A stretch of 64,000 nt of DNA from Ruegeria arenilitoris (GCF_013030265.1 NZ_WPZQ01000007.1:62001-126000), one strand, 5' to 3'; counted from the stretch's first letter, positions 1 to 9,072 are shown. The notes: a model not told the origin generated them from the letters alone. Numbers and translations are program-made.

Positions 1-1
1 C

Positions 2-967
2 GAGTTTCACAATGTTCAAGACGACCCATGGCTGACCAAGAACCTCGCGGGTAAACATCCAGACTACGCGAAATGGCGACAAGATTTGAGTCAGGTTTGC
101 GTCTCCCATGGCCTGATCCTCCCCGACGCAGAAGGCAGTGCGGCGCCATTTCACGTCAGTTTTACAGATACGATGGACCCACCCAAAGCTGGTAGTGTTG
201 GGGCCATCGGATCGTTGGACGCTTCTCCTGATGACATTGCACCGACCGCGCCGGGGGCCAGAGTTCATTATTCGACACTAAACCATGACGGTACAGCAGC
301 GCTGCCCGATGGGTTTGCCCGCATGCACTATGGCGCCGATGCAAGTGGCGGTGTAAACCGCTTTGTTGCCACCGGAAACCAGCAAGACAATGAGTTTCTT
401 TTCCCTGGGAGCGTAAATCGTTTCCAGCTAACTGTGCATCCCGGTCCGGGCAAAAACCGTATCACCGTGCAGAATGACGATCTGGTGGTCTATTGTGGTG
501 AGGGCGAGAACTCCATTCTGGCAGCAAATGCCAATTGTGTTCTCTACGGCGGGACCGGGAAAACAACGATGACGGCCGGAAAGGGGTTCGCCCGAATGGT
601 CGGCGACAGCGGTGATACCACTATGATTGGTGGCCACGGCCCTGTTTCGATTGTCACCGGTAGCGGCTGCAATCGGATCACAGGGGGACATGGTGATACG
701 CAAATCACTCTGGCCGAAGGCAGCAATGATGTTACTTTGCGCAGCGCGACCACAACACTCACTATCCAGCGAACCGGCCTGCCCCAAAAGATCCAAGGAT
801 TCCAAGGTGGAAAGATTGACCTGAGTGATTGGGCATCACTAGGGCAAGTGCGTGTCAGGCAATCCGAAGATGACACGATACTCAGCTGTGGGACGGAACG
901 GGTGGTGTTTGCAGGTGTGCCTCAGGCATCGCTACTCGCAGCGATCTGCGGCCTGGAAATAGCTTGA
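2..967 (+). CDS. Sulfatase-like protein C-terminus with RTX-like tail (5' partial)
   Basis: The reading frame is open from the window edge, so this is the 3' end of a longer gene (321 codons visible). A methionine or TTG further in (86) is not a credible start because coding-like sequence continues upstream. The first 30 residues (FHNVQDDPWLTKNLAG and following) resemble the C-terminal end of arylsulfatases. From about residue 130 the protein is rich in Gly, Asn, Asp and Thr in short periodic strands (GGTGKTTM, GGHGPVSI, GGHGDTQI), like a beta-roll or beta-solenoid. It ends in a KIDLSDW ... DDTILSCG ... VVFAGV segment typical of the C-terminal secretion region of RTX proteins. I infer a sulfatase exported by a type I system. 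The catalytic part lies outside the window, so the enzyme call is tentative. Confidence 0.55.
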   Translation, partial: EFHNVQDDPWLTKNLAGKHPDYAKWRQDLSQVCVSHGLILPDAEGSAAPFHVSFTDTMDPPKAGSVGAIGSLDASPDDIAPTAPGARVHYSTLNHDGTAALPDGFARMHYGADASGGVNRFVATGNQQDNEFLFPGSVNRFQLTVHPGPGKNRITVQNDDLVVYCGEGENSILAANANCVLYGGTGKTTMTAGKGFARMVGDSGDTTMIGGHGPVSIVTGSGCNRITGGHGDTQITLAEGSNDVTLRSATTTLTIQRTGLPQKIQGFQGGKIDLSDWASLGQVRVRQSEDDTILSCGTERVVFAGVPQASLLAAICGLEIA

Positions 968-985
968 AACAGGAGCGGATGTGAC

Positions 986-3058
986 ATGGAACACGCTCAG
1001 GAGAAGTCCCATGCCGATCTCATTGCAGCGCTGCGAACGGGCGAAGAGATCGCTATTGCCGGATATCGCATAGCACTGACCCGCCGAACTCCCAACCGTC
1101 TGGTTATCCAATTCCTGTCCGAGAACGGAATGCCTTCCCTGACCGACGAACTTTGCGAGGAAGATGAGCTCAGTCAGATGCGCGTTATCCGCACTGACGA
1201 AGCAACTTCGATTTCACCCGAGTTAATGGCTTTCTTCGAAACTCTGGCCGATGGTTTGCTGGTTGATGACTTTAGTTCTCACACACTCTGCGCCGCGGAA
1301 GATGCATCTCACAGCTTGGTGGCATTGGGGAATTTCCTGCCGAATGCCACCCATTTATTTGTCGATCCGCCAGAAGATCTCGCTCCCGTGTCGCCCGGGG
1401 TGGACAGGGCGCGCGCAGCCAGTCTTGCTCGGACCTACATCCTGTACGATCCGTTTCATGACCCACTAAAAGGGCTGCGGCAGGTTTATGATGAAAATCA
1501 GGCAACATATCTCAAGTGCTTTGGTTTCGGGGCCAGCTGTACGCCCGGCCTAAGGCGGAAAAAATTCCTGAAAGCAATCCTTCCAGGTTTGTTGCGAGGT
1601 GAGTTGCCCCCGGATCTGTTTTATGAACGTTTGCGAGGGCGCAAGGATTTTCCTTTTTACCGCAAAGGTATCGAAGCAGCGCTTGTCGCGCGCGGCCAAG
1701 TTAAACGTGCCTCCAGGTTCCGCCGTGCCTTCCAGAACCGCCGGAGCTATCTCACAAAACCGGAATTACCTTTTGAGAAGCTGGTGATGCGTGCAGAGGC
1801 TGAGCGTCCTCAAAAGGTGGGCGCCTGGATACGATCCAAGCCCTCCAATCCCGAAACTGCGTGGCCTAGCGGAGGAGGAAACGTCTGGATGTTGGACGTG
1901 CGACCAGATTGCCTGCGCTATCTTTCCGACCGGTGGGAAAGAACAACCATCGGTTTTGAAGAACGCGATGGCGTAACACTGGCTCAGACACCTCCCACGG
2001 CATTGGGTTTCGTGGGATTTGGGGGCGATCTGCATGTCCCCCGAACTCTGGCGCGAAGATTCCGCTGGCATGTCGTGAATGAAAAACTGGATGGAACCGG
2101 AGCACCTTTCGGCCCCTTGGCTGAAGCAACACTAAGCAGTGAACGCCGCTATGAGAGTGGGGAAACTCTGTTTACCAATGTTGCCTTGAGCCAACCTCAG
2201 CCCGGTATAACTGCAGAGGATGCAGACCCGCACGCAGAACCCTACAGGTTGTTGCTGGAAAGGGTGAAGGTTGCTTGCGCTACGTTGAAAGGTTGGGAAA
2301 AGGCTCTGGTTATTGACCGCCTCCGCCTCGGACTGCTTCGAGGTGACATGACAATTTCCGAGTTGGATGCGGCAAGACACTACAGGCAAACCACCACCTC
2401 TTTGGTACGTGATCTGACACAGATAACCGGACAGTCCGCCGAACCTGTAATCGTTGTCACCCAAGGGGGTGGTTTCAAGGACACAGGGCGTGTTGAAGCA
2501 TTGTTGTCCGAAGGTCGATTTGATTTGGACAATCCCGGTGTGAAATCGGTCGTTGCAACTCCGTCATATCCTTGGCCCCTTATGCCTGGTACACTAGCAA
2601 CACCCAGTTCTGTGTCTGCTCTCATGATGGATGAACTCTGTGATCTAGCCGTTCAAGCTGTGCAAATGGGAAAACAATGGTTCTGCCCTTCTCTGCAGAT
2701 CGCTCACTTTGAAGGGCGCGAAATTCTGGCCGAGTTTTCATCAATGGACGGGTTGGTGCTGGAGAATGATGCACATGGGTTTCGTCTCGATGGCATTGCG
2801 CAAAATTTGCCGGCAATCATTGGCGCCGAGGTAATTTCAGACCGTCTCATCCGCCTGGTTTTAGAGGAAGAACCAGATGAGTCCGAACTAAGCCTTGCTT
2901 ACGCATGGGGTCATGTGGGGAGTGAAGACCGCGAAAACCGCACAGCTAACCATGGTGCTTTGCGCGACCGATGGCAAGCCGACAGCCGTGCAGTTTCTGG
3001 ACAAACACTGCATCGCTACGCCTTGTCGGGTCGGGTGCCTCTGTTACGGAAAGAGTGA
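986..3058 (+). CDS. Unknown 690-aa protein, possible SGNH-like C-terminal part
   Basis: Starts 18 nt after the preceding gene, with a GGAGCGGATG ribosome-binding region, so the two are probably co-transcribed. I do not recognise a family over the whole length. No signal peptide or membrane segment is evident. Residues about 150-260 carry a Tyr/Phe- and Arg/Lys-rich block (YILYDPFHDPLKG, then LRRKKFLKAILPGLLRG). The last 150 residues contain a VIVVTQGGG strand and a terminal LAYAWG ... NHGALRDRW ... YALSGRVPL pattern that recalls the beta-rich tails behind some SGNH/GDSL-like esterases in Rhodobacterales. That similarity is weak and no catalytic triad could be assigned. The context (sulfatase-like, hydrolase, glycosyltransferase genes) suggests a role with surface or secreted glycans. 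Confidence 0.5.
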   Translation: MEHAQEKSHADLIAALRTGEEIAIAGYRIALTRRTPNRLVIQFLSENGMPSLTDELCEEDELSQMRVIRTDEATSISPELMAFFETLADGLLVDDFSSHTLCAAEDASHSLVALGNFLPNATHLFVDPPEDLAPVSPGVDRARAASLARTYILYDPFHDPLKGLRQVYDENQATYLKCFGFGASCTPGLRRKKFLKAILPGLLRGELPPDLFYERLRGRKDFPFYRKGIEAALVARGQVKRASRFRRAFQNRRSYLTKPELPFEKLVMRAEAERPQKVGAWIRSKPSNPETAWPSGGGNVWMLDVRPDCLRYLSDRWERTTIGFEERDGVTLAQTPPTALGFVGFGGDLHVPRTLARRFRWHVVNEKLDGTGAPFGPLAEATLSSERRYESGETLFTNVALSQPQPGITAEDADPHAEPYRLLLERVKVACATLKGWEKALVIDRLRLGLLRGDMTISELDAARHYRQTTTSLVRDLTQITGQSAEPVIVVTQGGGFKDTGRVEALLSEGRFDLDNPGVKSVVATPSYPWPLMPGTLATPSSVSALMMDELCDLAVQAVQMGKQWFCPSLQIAHFEGREILAEFSSMDGLVLENDAHGFRLDGIAQNLPAIIGAEVISDRLIRLVLEEEPDESELSLAYAWGHVGSEDRENRTANHGALRDRWQADSRAVSGQTLHRYALSGRVPLLRKE

Positions 3059-3199
3059 AGCGCATGCTTCTTTTTTCGAACTTCGCATCTGCTCAAAAAC
3101 GCGCTAGCAATTGTCGTGTTCACTGTTGATTACGCATAAAACACTTGTCAGAGACAAACAGTGCCCCTGTAGTTTGAAGGCGAAGAGTAGAACTCAAAC

Positions 3200-4126
3200 A
3201 TGAACCACGAACGTAACCGAAAATGGCGCGACAATTTTCGAGAAGCCGCAGGAGAGAATGGGTTCTTTGAGGAGTTGAGTCATGAACATCGGGCATTGTT
3301 CGTTCAAAAGGGAAAAGTGCTTGTTGTCGCATTCGAAAATCTCGATGACGCACGGCAGGACCCTGACAATCGTCTGCCCTGGGGAATGAATTTCATAACA
3401 TCCCGGGGATGGTCTGCATTAGGGATCATGGCCCATGGCCACACTTGGTATCGTGACCCCGCTATAGCCACATTTTTCGACGGACTTCGAGACAACGGTT
3501 TCTTCAAACAATTCGAGCGAGTGGTATTTTACGGGGTGTCCATGGGTGGGTATGCCGCCACCGCCTACGCTGCTTCTTGTCCTGGCGCAGATGTTTTGGC
3601 TGTGAACCCACAAGCCACGCTAAGCCGCAAAGTTACTCTGGGCTGGGAAACCCGTTTTAAGCCCGCATGGAGGCGCGATTATGAAGGCGCTTACGGCTAT
3701 GGGCCGGATGGTGTGCGTCAAGCCCGTAAGGTTCGCTTGTTCTATGACCCGACAATTGCAGCGGATGCCTTGCATGTCGCATTATACCAAGGATCAAACA
3801 CAGAAAAATATTTGTGCCGTCACCACGGTCACGGGATGCTGACCACGTGGCGGCACATGGGAGTGTTGAGCAAGATCATCACCGGTTGCATTGAAGACAG
3901 CTTGACGCAACAAGAGATTTACGCCCTCCTAACCGCGCGCAAGAGCAGCGCTTTTTATCAGAAACGCATGTTGAACCATCTGCTGAAACGTGGGCGGCCG
4001 TATTGGACAGCGCAGTATTGCAACGCCGTTCTCGAAGCCTGCAAACCACAGAAGCGTCCTAAGTTTCTACGCGCCAGAAACGAGGCAAATGCTGTGCTGA
4101 TCAAACAGGGGAAAAAACCTGTTTGA
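3200..4126 (+). CDS. Alpha/beta-hydrolase-fold protein, Rhodobacterales family
   Basis: 308 aa. The strand-turn-helix GVSMGGYAATAYAA at residues about 113-126 is a classical nucleophile elbow with Ser as nucleophile. LAVNPQATLSRKVTLGWE follows, and RHHGHGML near residue 215 may carry the catalytic His. No signal peptide is present. The family is frequent in Rhodobacteraceae and, as I remember it, is often mis-annotated as phosphoadenosine phosphosulfate reductase, although it lacks that enzyme's motifs. Members tend to lie beside glycosyltransferase and sulfotransferase genes. The substrate is unknown. It lies 141 nt after the 690-aa gene, so it may have its own promoter. Start chosen at the first ATG. 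Confidence 0.6.
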   Translation: MNHERNRKWRDNFREAAGENGFFEELSHEHRALFVQKGKVLVVAFENLDDARQDPDNRLPWGMNFITSRGWSALGIMAHGHTWYRDPAIATFFDGLRDNGFFKQFERVVFYGVSMGGYAATAYAASCPGADVLAVNPQATLSRKVTLGWETRFKPAWRRDYEGAYGYGPDGVRQARKVRLFYDPTIAADALHVALYQGSNTEKYLCRHHGHGMLTTWRHMGVLSKIITGCIEDSLTQQEIYALLTARKSSAFYQKRMLNHLLKRGRPYWTAQYCNAVLEACKPQKRPKFLRARNEANAVLIKQGKKPV

Positions 4127-4202
4127 GGAAGCATATTGGGCCTGATTGGTATGCCCTCGTTTCACCCAGCTTCCATTACTTTGGCTGCCTATATTTGTTT
4201 GA

Positions 4203-5942
4203 TCAATCCGACCCTTGATCAGCGAAATAGTTTTCACGAATCCAATCGCGAACTTCAGAGATAGCTGGCTCGTTCTCGATTGACCTGATCCGTTCCCGAT
4301 GCACGTCAATCGAGGCCCGATGTAAATCCAGGAGTTTCTTGTCCGATATTAACGCGTCCCACTCTTTGCGGGCCCGAGGCAGCAGCCTATCAATATGTCC
4401 ATAAAAATTACCACCAAGAGACCGCTTACGATAATAATGATGATCCGTGCTTCGCCGGTTATCGGCAACACTCCCACGCCACTGTTTCATCAGGTAAGAT
4501 TCCGCGCTGCGCAATGGATGGTGATCCAATTGGACCAAATCATAGCGACCGCGCCTGTCGATGCCGTTTTCGTGGTTAACAACAAAGTCCTCAGGAACCG
4601 GATTACCCGATCCATCCAGCCAGACCAATTGATCAAATGAGCCCGCGAATATCCCTGGTCGATGTACTGGCCAGGTTTCAAAATTATCGGCGCCATGAAT
4701 GATCGACTTAACCCCCCGCCGGGCCTGCCAATGACCCGGCTTGTCAGTTTCGTGCTCCCGGAACATCTCGGTGAGCCAGCCGTCTTTTAATTCCCAGTTC
4801 CCGCTGCTCGAAAAATTCAGTTCCGAGATCGAAAGAACATGAAAAGGCCCCGCTGCATTCAACAGATCGGTCACCGTTCCGTCGCCGACCTTAATATTGA
4901 TGAACTCATCAACGTCCGTCTGAATTACATAATCCGCCCTTCGCACCTGAGGCATGTCCATCGCAAATTTCATGGCGAGAGGTTGAAAGTACGTTGACTT
5001 GGCTGCCTTGGCCGGATTGGGCAGATGGGTCACGACACCCAACTCATCCAACCGATCCAATAGAAGGTCAGTTCCGTCCGAACAGTCATTAGAAAATACC
5101 ACAAAATTCTGAATTCCTATCGAACGATGAAAGGCCAGCCACTCCAGCAGGAATGGGCCTTCATTTCGCATGCAGGTCGGAATGATGAACTGAGGGTTGT
5201 CGTGATTATGTACCGGGCTGGATGGACCTCGTGTCAAAAACCTTGGCACTTGTTTGACGGGCATCCTAGAAAACACCCAAACACTTCCCGAGCGGTACTC
5301 GTCTTCGGCACGGAACCCGAGGTCATCAAAGAACTTCAGAACCTTGCGCTGCCCTTCAGCTCCGTAGACCAGCGGATGCAGTTCGATGATAACTGTTCGA
5401 ACGTTATCCAACGTTAACCCATCAAAAATCTCGAGTTCTCCGCCTTCAATATCAGCGATGATCACGGTTGGGTCGATCTCTTCGATCAAATCGTTCATGG
5501 CAAAAGCGGTTATGGGAACCACTTCTTTGTATGGGCGCGAATCCGGCTCCATACTGGAAGACCAAAAATGACCCCGCAAATAGAATGGAACTTGTTCTGC
5601 CGCTACCCTTGACGCTATCCCATGGCGTAGTTCGACCGTGTCTATTCCATTGATTTTATGTGTTTCTCGGATAACTTCCAGTAGTTCAGGATTGGCCTCT
5701 ACTGACACAATCCTTTCGACGCCTTCGATCTTGGAGACCGCACTGGCGACAAGTCCTATACCTGCCCCAAGATCGAGAACCCTGTCACCCTTACGTATGA
5801 ATTTTCGTGCAGCATCGCATTCGCCGACTTCGTAGTTTCCAAGCCTCATCTGCCTTTCGATGCGAGGGGTCACGATGTTCTTACAAAGAGGTAGCTTTAT
5901 ACCCTGAACCTCAATCAGCTCATCGTAGCTCAGATCATTCAT
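4203..5942 (-). CDS. FkbM-type methyltransferase fused to family 2-like glycosyltransferase
   Basis: The likely start is the ATG at 5942 (579 aa); a TTG at 5963 would add seven residues. Residues about 45-210 form an FkbM-like SAM methyltransferase: VLDLGAGIGLVASAV (SAM loop), VSVEANPEL and IIADIEGGELEIFDGL, the last being the FkbM signature. Residues about 245-440 form a glycosyltransferase of the Glyco_tranf_2_4/DUF4422-like type, with PTCMRNEGPFLLEWLAFHRSIG, FSNDCSDGTD and the metal-binding YVIQTDVDEFINI. A His-rich tail (HHYYRKR) follows. The protein is cytoplasmic. I infer that it both extends and methylates a surface glycan. It is convergent with the upstream hydrolase gene. Confidence 0.8.
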   Translation of the reverse strand: MNDLSYDELIEVQGIKLPLCKNIVTPRIERQMRLGNYEVGECDAARKFIRKGDRVLDLGAGIGLVASAVSKIEGVERIVSVEANPELLEVIRETHKINGIDTVELRHGIASRVAAEQVPFYLRGHFWSSSMEPDSRPYKEVVPITAFAMNDLIEEIDPTVIIADIEGGELEIFDGLTLDNVRTVIIELHPLVYGAEGQRKVLKFFDDLGFRAEDEYRSGSVWVFSRMPVKQVPRFLTRGPSSPVHNHDNPQFIIPTCMRNEGPFLLEWLAFHRSIGIQNFVVFSNDCSDGTDLLLDRLDELGVVTHLPNPAKAAKSTYFQPLAMKFAMDMPQVRRADYVIQTDVDEFINIKVGDGTVTDLLNAAGPFHVLSISELNFSSSGNWELKDGWLTEMFREHETDKPGHWQARRGVKSIIHGADNFETWPVHRPGIFAGSFDQLVWLDGSGNPVPEDFVVNHENGIDRRGRYDLVQLDHHPLRSAESYLMKQWRGSVADNRRSTDHHYYRKRSLGGNFYGHIDRLLPRARKEWDALISDKKLLDLHRASIDVHRERIRSIENEPAISEVRDWIRENYFADQGSD

Positions 5943-6136
5943 ACTACAGAAATTCCCATGCAAAGTTTCTGCCTCTGTATACTATCTGTTTTGGTTTGAA
6001 TTCTATACCTTGCTGCCCGTCTGAAGATCATTATTGCTGTTTTCCAAGGTTACCAATTGTTGCGCTGAACTTGCCTCGGAAACTCATTTCAGGCACCTTG
6101 GGCAGGTGTTTTTTTCGGCGATCAGGGCGTGTCTGG

Positions 6137-7318
6137 ATGACTAAAAAGGCAATTTCTCACAACTTCCAGTCCACGACGAAAGATGGCTCAGAGTTTAGAA
6201 CCTGGTTTCGGGGCGAACATACAAATTTCAACCCGACAGCCCTACAAATGGTCGATGAAGAAGCCGTGGAGACATTTGTTTTAAAAGGGTGGCAACCAGA
6301 TACTCCGTATATAACCCCGGAAACCCAGATAACGGCTTTCGGTTCTTGTTTTGCGGCGAATATCTCAAATTGGCTGTCAAAACGGAATTTTCGGGTTCTG
6401 ACCCAAGGCGAAGAGGCCAAGCGTGCCTATGTAGTTAGTTGCGGCGAAGGGATGGTTAACTCGTTCGTAATTCGCCAACAGTTTGAATGGGCTTGGGAAA
6501 ACAAGGTTTTCTCGCAGGTTCTTTGGCATGGGTACAAGGCAGAAGAATATGGCTATGACCCTGTGGCACAGGCGCAAACCAAAGAGCTGTTTGACAAAAC
6601 AGACGTCTTCATCCTGACCTTCGGGTTGAGTGAAGTTTGGTACGACGAGCCCACGGGCAATGTCTTTTGGCGCACGATCCCAAAGGACGTTTATGATCCA
6701 TCCCGTCACAAGTTCCGGGTCGCCAGTGTGGAGGAAAATCGCCAGAATATTGACGCGATCTACCAGCTGATCCGCAAGCATCGTCCAGATGCGAAAGTAA
6801 TCGTTACCTTGTCACCGATACCGCTGATCGCAACCTTTCGCGACAATTCCTGTATAACTTCCAATTCAGTTTCCAAGGCCTCGCTGCGTGTTGCCATTGA
6901 TGAGGTGGTGCGCGCGCATAAAGCAGAGGGCAAACTGTTTTACTGGCCTTCCTATGAACTGGTCACGGATGTCTTCAAGATGCCGTACAAATCGGATCGC
7001 AGGCATCCACACATTCCAGTACTGGACTATATCATGACGCGGTTCGAGCACAGTTGGTGCATATCTTCGGAACAGAACCCGCCGCCATCACTTGATGAGG
7101 CCTGGGTCAAAGCTTGCGCCGCCGCCGGGCTGCTACCCGCTCAGCTGGATGGAATAGTGTCCGGGAAACGTCCGTACCGCATGAGGCAACTGATCAACGG
7201 TGGTGAGCGTCTCGATCGTGATGATAAGGTGCATTCAGGCAAAATCGCCATGTTGAAACGATTGCTGTTCCGCTGGGATGCCGAACGAAAAGCTGGCGCG
7301 CTTCAGTCAGACCAATGA
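6137..7318 (+). CDS. GSCFA family protein
   Basis: The frame is open from 5807, but the family-like sequence begins at the ATG at 6137 (MTKKAIS), giving 393 aa; the upstream part overlaps the divergent FkbM gene and looks non-coding. ITAFGSCFAANISNWL at residues about 62-77 is the defining GSCFA motif. FILTFGLSEVWYD and VIVTLSPIPLIATF follow, and HPHIPVLDYIMTRFE near residue 290 holds a conserved His. The family is thought to be SGNH/GDSL-related, with the Ser-Cys motif near the active site, and often lies in capsule or O-antigen loci. It is divergent from the FkbM/glycosyltransferase gene, so a shared promoter region lies between 5943 and 6136. Confidence 0.85.
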   Translation: MTKKAISHNFQSTTKDGSEFRTWFRGEHTNFNPTALQMVDEEAVETFVLKGWQPDTPYITPETQITAFGSCFAANISNWLSKRNFRVLTQGEEAKRAYVVSCGEGMVNSFVIRQQFEWAWENKVFSQVLWHGYKAEEYGYDPVAQAQTKELFDKTDVFILTFGLSEVWYDEPTGNVFWRTIPKDVYDPSRHKFRVASVEENRQNIDAIYQLIRKHRPDAKVIVTLSPIPLIATFRDNSCITSNSVSKASLRVAIDEVVRAHKAEGKLFYWPSYELVTDVFKMPYKSDRRHPHIPVLDYIMTRFEHSWCISSEQNPPPSLDEAWVKACAAAGLLPAQLDGIVSGKRPYRMRQLINGGERLDRDDKVHSGKIAMLKRLLFRWDAERKAGALQSDQ

Positions 7319-7328
7319 GTCCTATTCC

Positions 7329-8066
7329 TCAACCCTGCCACTTTTCCATATAGTCCGTCTGATACGCGACCCCTTTCCCTTCTGTGTCGAATGGTTTTCG
7401 AACTGCATAACACATCATAATTGGGGAGTTCTGAGGTAGCTTTCCCTTGAGGCGTGGGCGCACACCTGTGACGTTGGGATTGGTCGTGGTTACCACTCTG
7501 TCAGAGAAATTTGGCAGCAGGGGCTGAAGGATAAGGCTCAACAGTTCATAACCCATGGCTTTTTCCCAAAACCCGTAAACCATTTCGGGATTGATCTGAT
7601 AAAATGAGTGATTGATCCAGTTATTGCACGGTGAATGCGCGATTAGGACACCACCCTTTTTCAGCATTTTATGGATATTGCGATAGGCGGTAGGCAACTC
7701 AAAAATGTGCTCACATGTGCCGCCGTCATAGATCACGTCAAAGCGTTCGTGCAAGGCAGGGTCCAGCTCTGCGCCTAGATCCTGAATGATGCTGGCATTT
7801 TCAAATTCAGAAAAGTCCAGAGAGTCGACCTGGTCGTATCCAAGCGCTTTGAAAAATTGCTCAGAATAGGCATCGTTCGGATTTTTCAGGTCCTCTTCAG
7901 ATTTTCCGGGCAAATAGGTGCCAATCGTATCTGCCAGCAACTTGGCTGCCTTACCCTTGCGCGTTCCAATCCAACGCTGTCGCCCGAGCATGAGAAAGTG
8001 ACCACCCAAGTTGTTGTTCTTGGTGACTTCGATCAATCGCGCAGCCAGCGTATCGGGTATAGCCAT
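7329..8066 (-). CDS. Class I SAM-dependent methyltransferase
   Basis: Start taken at ATG 8066 (MAIPDTLAARL), giving 245 aa; the frame continues 15 codons upstream without a better start. The centre reads FDVIYDGGTCEHIFELPTAYRNIHKMLKKGGVLIAHSP, which is the motif II to post-II part of a Rossmann methyltransferase. HFLMLGRQRW near the N-terminus and IIQDLGAELD precede it. Such proteins occur in Rhodobacteraceae polysaccharide loci, and this one is convergent with the GSCFA gene with only 10 nt between them. The acceptor is unknown; a sugar or glycolipid is the natural guess from context. Confidence 0.65.
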   Translation of the reverse strand: MAIPDTLAARLIEVTKNNNLGGHFLMLGRQRWIGTRKGKAAKLLADTIGTYLPGKSEEDLKNPNDAYSEQFFKALGYDQVDSLDFSEFENASIIQDLGAELDPALHERFDVIYDGGTCEHIFELPTAYRNIHKMLKKGGVLIAHSPCNNWINHSFYQINPEMVYGFWEKAMGYELLSLILQPLLPNFSDRVVTTTNPNVTGVRPRLKGKLPQNSPIMMCYAVRKPFDTEGKGVAYQTDYMEKWQG

Positions 8067-8289
8067 GATAATTAAGCCTGAGTTAGTTAGTTGAACAGCA
8101 CCAATGCACAATCATGCTGCGGGTCGTGGGTTTACGGGTAACGTCTCAGGCCCGCTGTGTACAAGTTGTTTCTAGGGGCAGGATCCATTGATTTCGGCTG
8201 AGCGGCACGATTCAGGATGTGCCTCAAGCTTTGGGATCTTTTTGACGAACATGCGCATTCTGACGTCTGCTCTTGTTGAGAGACTGCCT

Positions 8290-8730
8290 ATTTCCAAGGA
8301 TGTACTTCTGTAAACTGTGTACTTCTATCTGCGAGACACGGCGTCCTATCGTATTCTGGAACAGATCACGGCAAAACGCGGTTTGCAGGCTGACCACGCG
8401 ACTCTCAACAGGTGGATTGTAAATTACGCATCGCTGACCGCAGCTCGAGCACAATTGATGAAAGGTCCAACACAGGATTCCCTGTAAATTAATGTGACTT
8501 ACCTGCGTGCACGCGGCAGGTGAATGTATCTGTGTTGCGCGGTCGACAAAGCAGGAAATACCCGGGACGTCATGTTATCTGAGCGGAGCGATAGCCCAAC
8601 CGTGACAAGGTTCTTTTTTCAAACAGCGTCACGGGTAAGATCATAATCGAAAAGAGCGCGCGAATGCAGCTGGTATTCGAGAAGTAAACAAGATCCTGAA
8701 GTAGTTCGGTTGCTCAGCAAAAGGATCTAT
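8290..8730 (+). pseudogene. IS6-family transposase relic
   Basis: Reading in the frame of 8296 gives PKDVLL, a stop, then TVYFYLRDTASYRILEQI, TAKRGLQADHATLNRW and IVNYASLTAARAQ. This matches the zinc-finger/HTH to DDE approach of IS6/IS26-type transposases (family pattern: FPKDVIL..YFYLRY..SYR..E...ERG...DHATLNRWV.KYAP). The same frame resumes with VTYLRARGR, a stop, then MYLCCAVDKAGNTRDVMLSER, corresponding to the ETY.R..G.W.YLYRAVDK.G.T.DF.LS block around the first catalytic Asp. A +1 shift near 8630 gives GKIIIEKSA and then VNKILK-stop-FGC. Stops at 8311, 8485 and 8521 and the frameshift show it is dead. Terminal inverted repeats were not identified. Confidence 0.8.
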
Positions 8731-8854
8731 TCTGATCACTCTACATTGAGCGACACAACGACTTGGCAGCAGCCCTGCCCAGGCCAGCTGCAGCATTTCT
8801 GTCTCAATGCATTGTCCCTTACGTCAACTATACCTAGAAACGCTTCACGTAAAC

Positions 8855-8880
8855 TTGACAAAATCACTCTAGAATTTTAC
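8855..8880 (+). promoter_or_regulatory. Shared iron-regulon promoter element, copy 1
   Basis: TTGACAAAATCA followed, six bases later, by AATTTTAC. It lies 193 bp upstream of the receptor start and matches the exbB-leader element (16316-16341) at 21 of 26 positions with identical spacing. The TTGACA may also serve as a -35 box. Binding by an iron-responsive regulator of the IscR/Iron-Rhodo-box kind known for Rhodobacterales is an inference; I cannot verify the consensus here. Confidence 0.5.
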
Positions 8881-9072
8881 GCCACTGCCAGAGCGTGCAT
8901 TGCATGCCAAGAAGCAAGACCAAGTCACCGCCTCGGCGACGCAAAGTCCAGCCAAAAAATGTGGGACAGCGAACCCGGGCAGAGGTGAAAACACCCAAGC
9001 CAGACCGGGAAAGCTTTTGTGTTTTGAACACATAATGCGCCGGCGTCGCCTGTCGGCGCTTGGAGACGGAAT

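Larger units (their letters stand above)
8067..9072. other. Intergenic stretch with IS relic and iron-gene promoter
   Basis: About 1 kb without an intact gene. The middle (about 8290-8730) is a decayed IS6-family transposase, listed separately. The right part (8750-9072) is the leader of the TonB-dependent receptor and holds the 26-bp element at 8855-8880 shared with the exbB leader. Small open frames here, such as 8710-8988 (+) and 8864-9160 (-), have no protein-like composition. Confidence 0.6.

Noticed and set aside
428..805. Minus-strand ORF of 125 codons
   Set aside because: It lies wholly opposite the RTX-like repeats of the first gene and has low-complexity composition from the repeated DNA; no start context or family.
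8710..8988. Plus-strand ORF of 92 codons in the receptor leader
   Set aside because: It overlaps the IS6 relic and the iron promoter element, has no recognisable product and crosses the likely transcription start.
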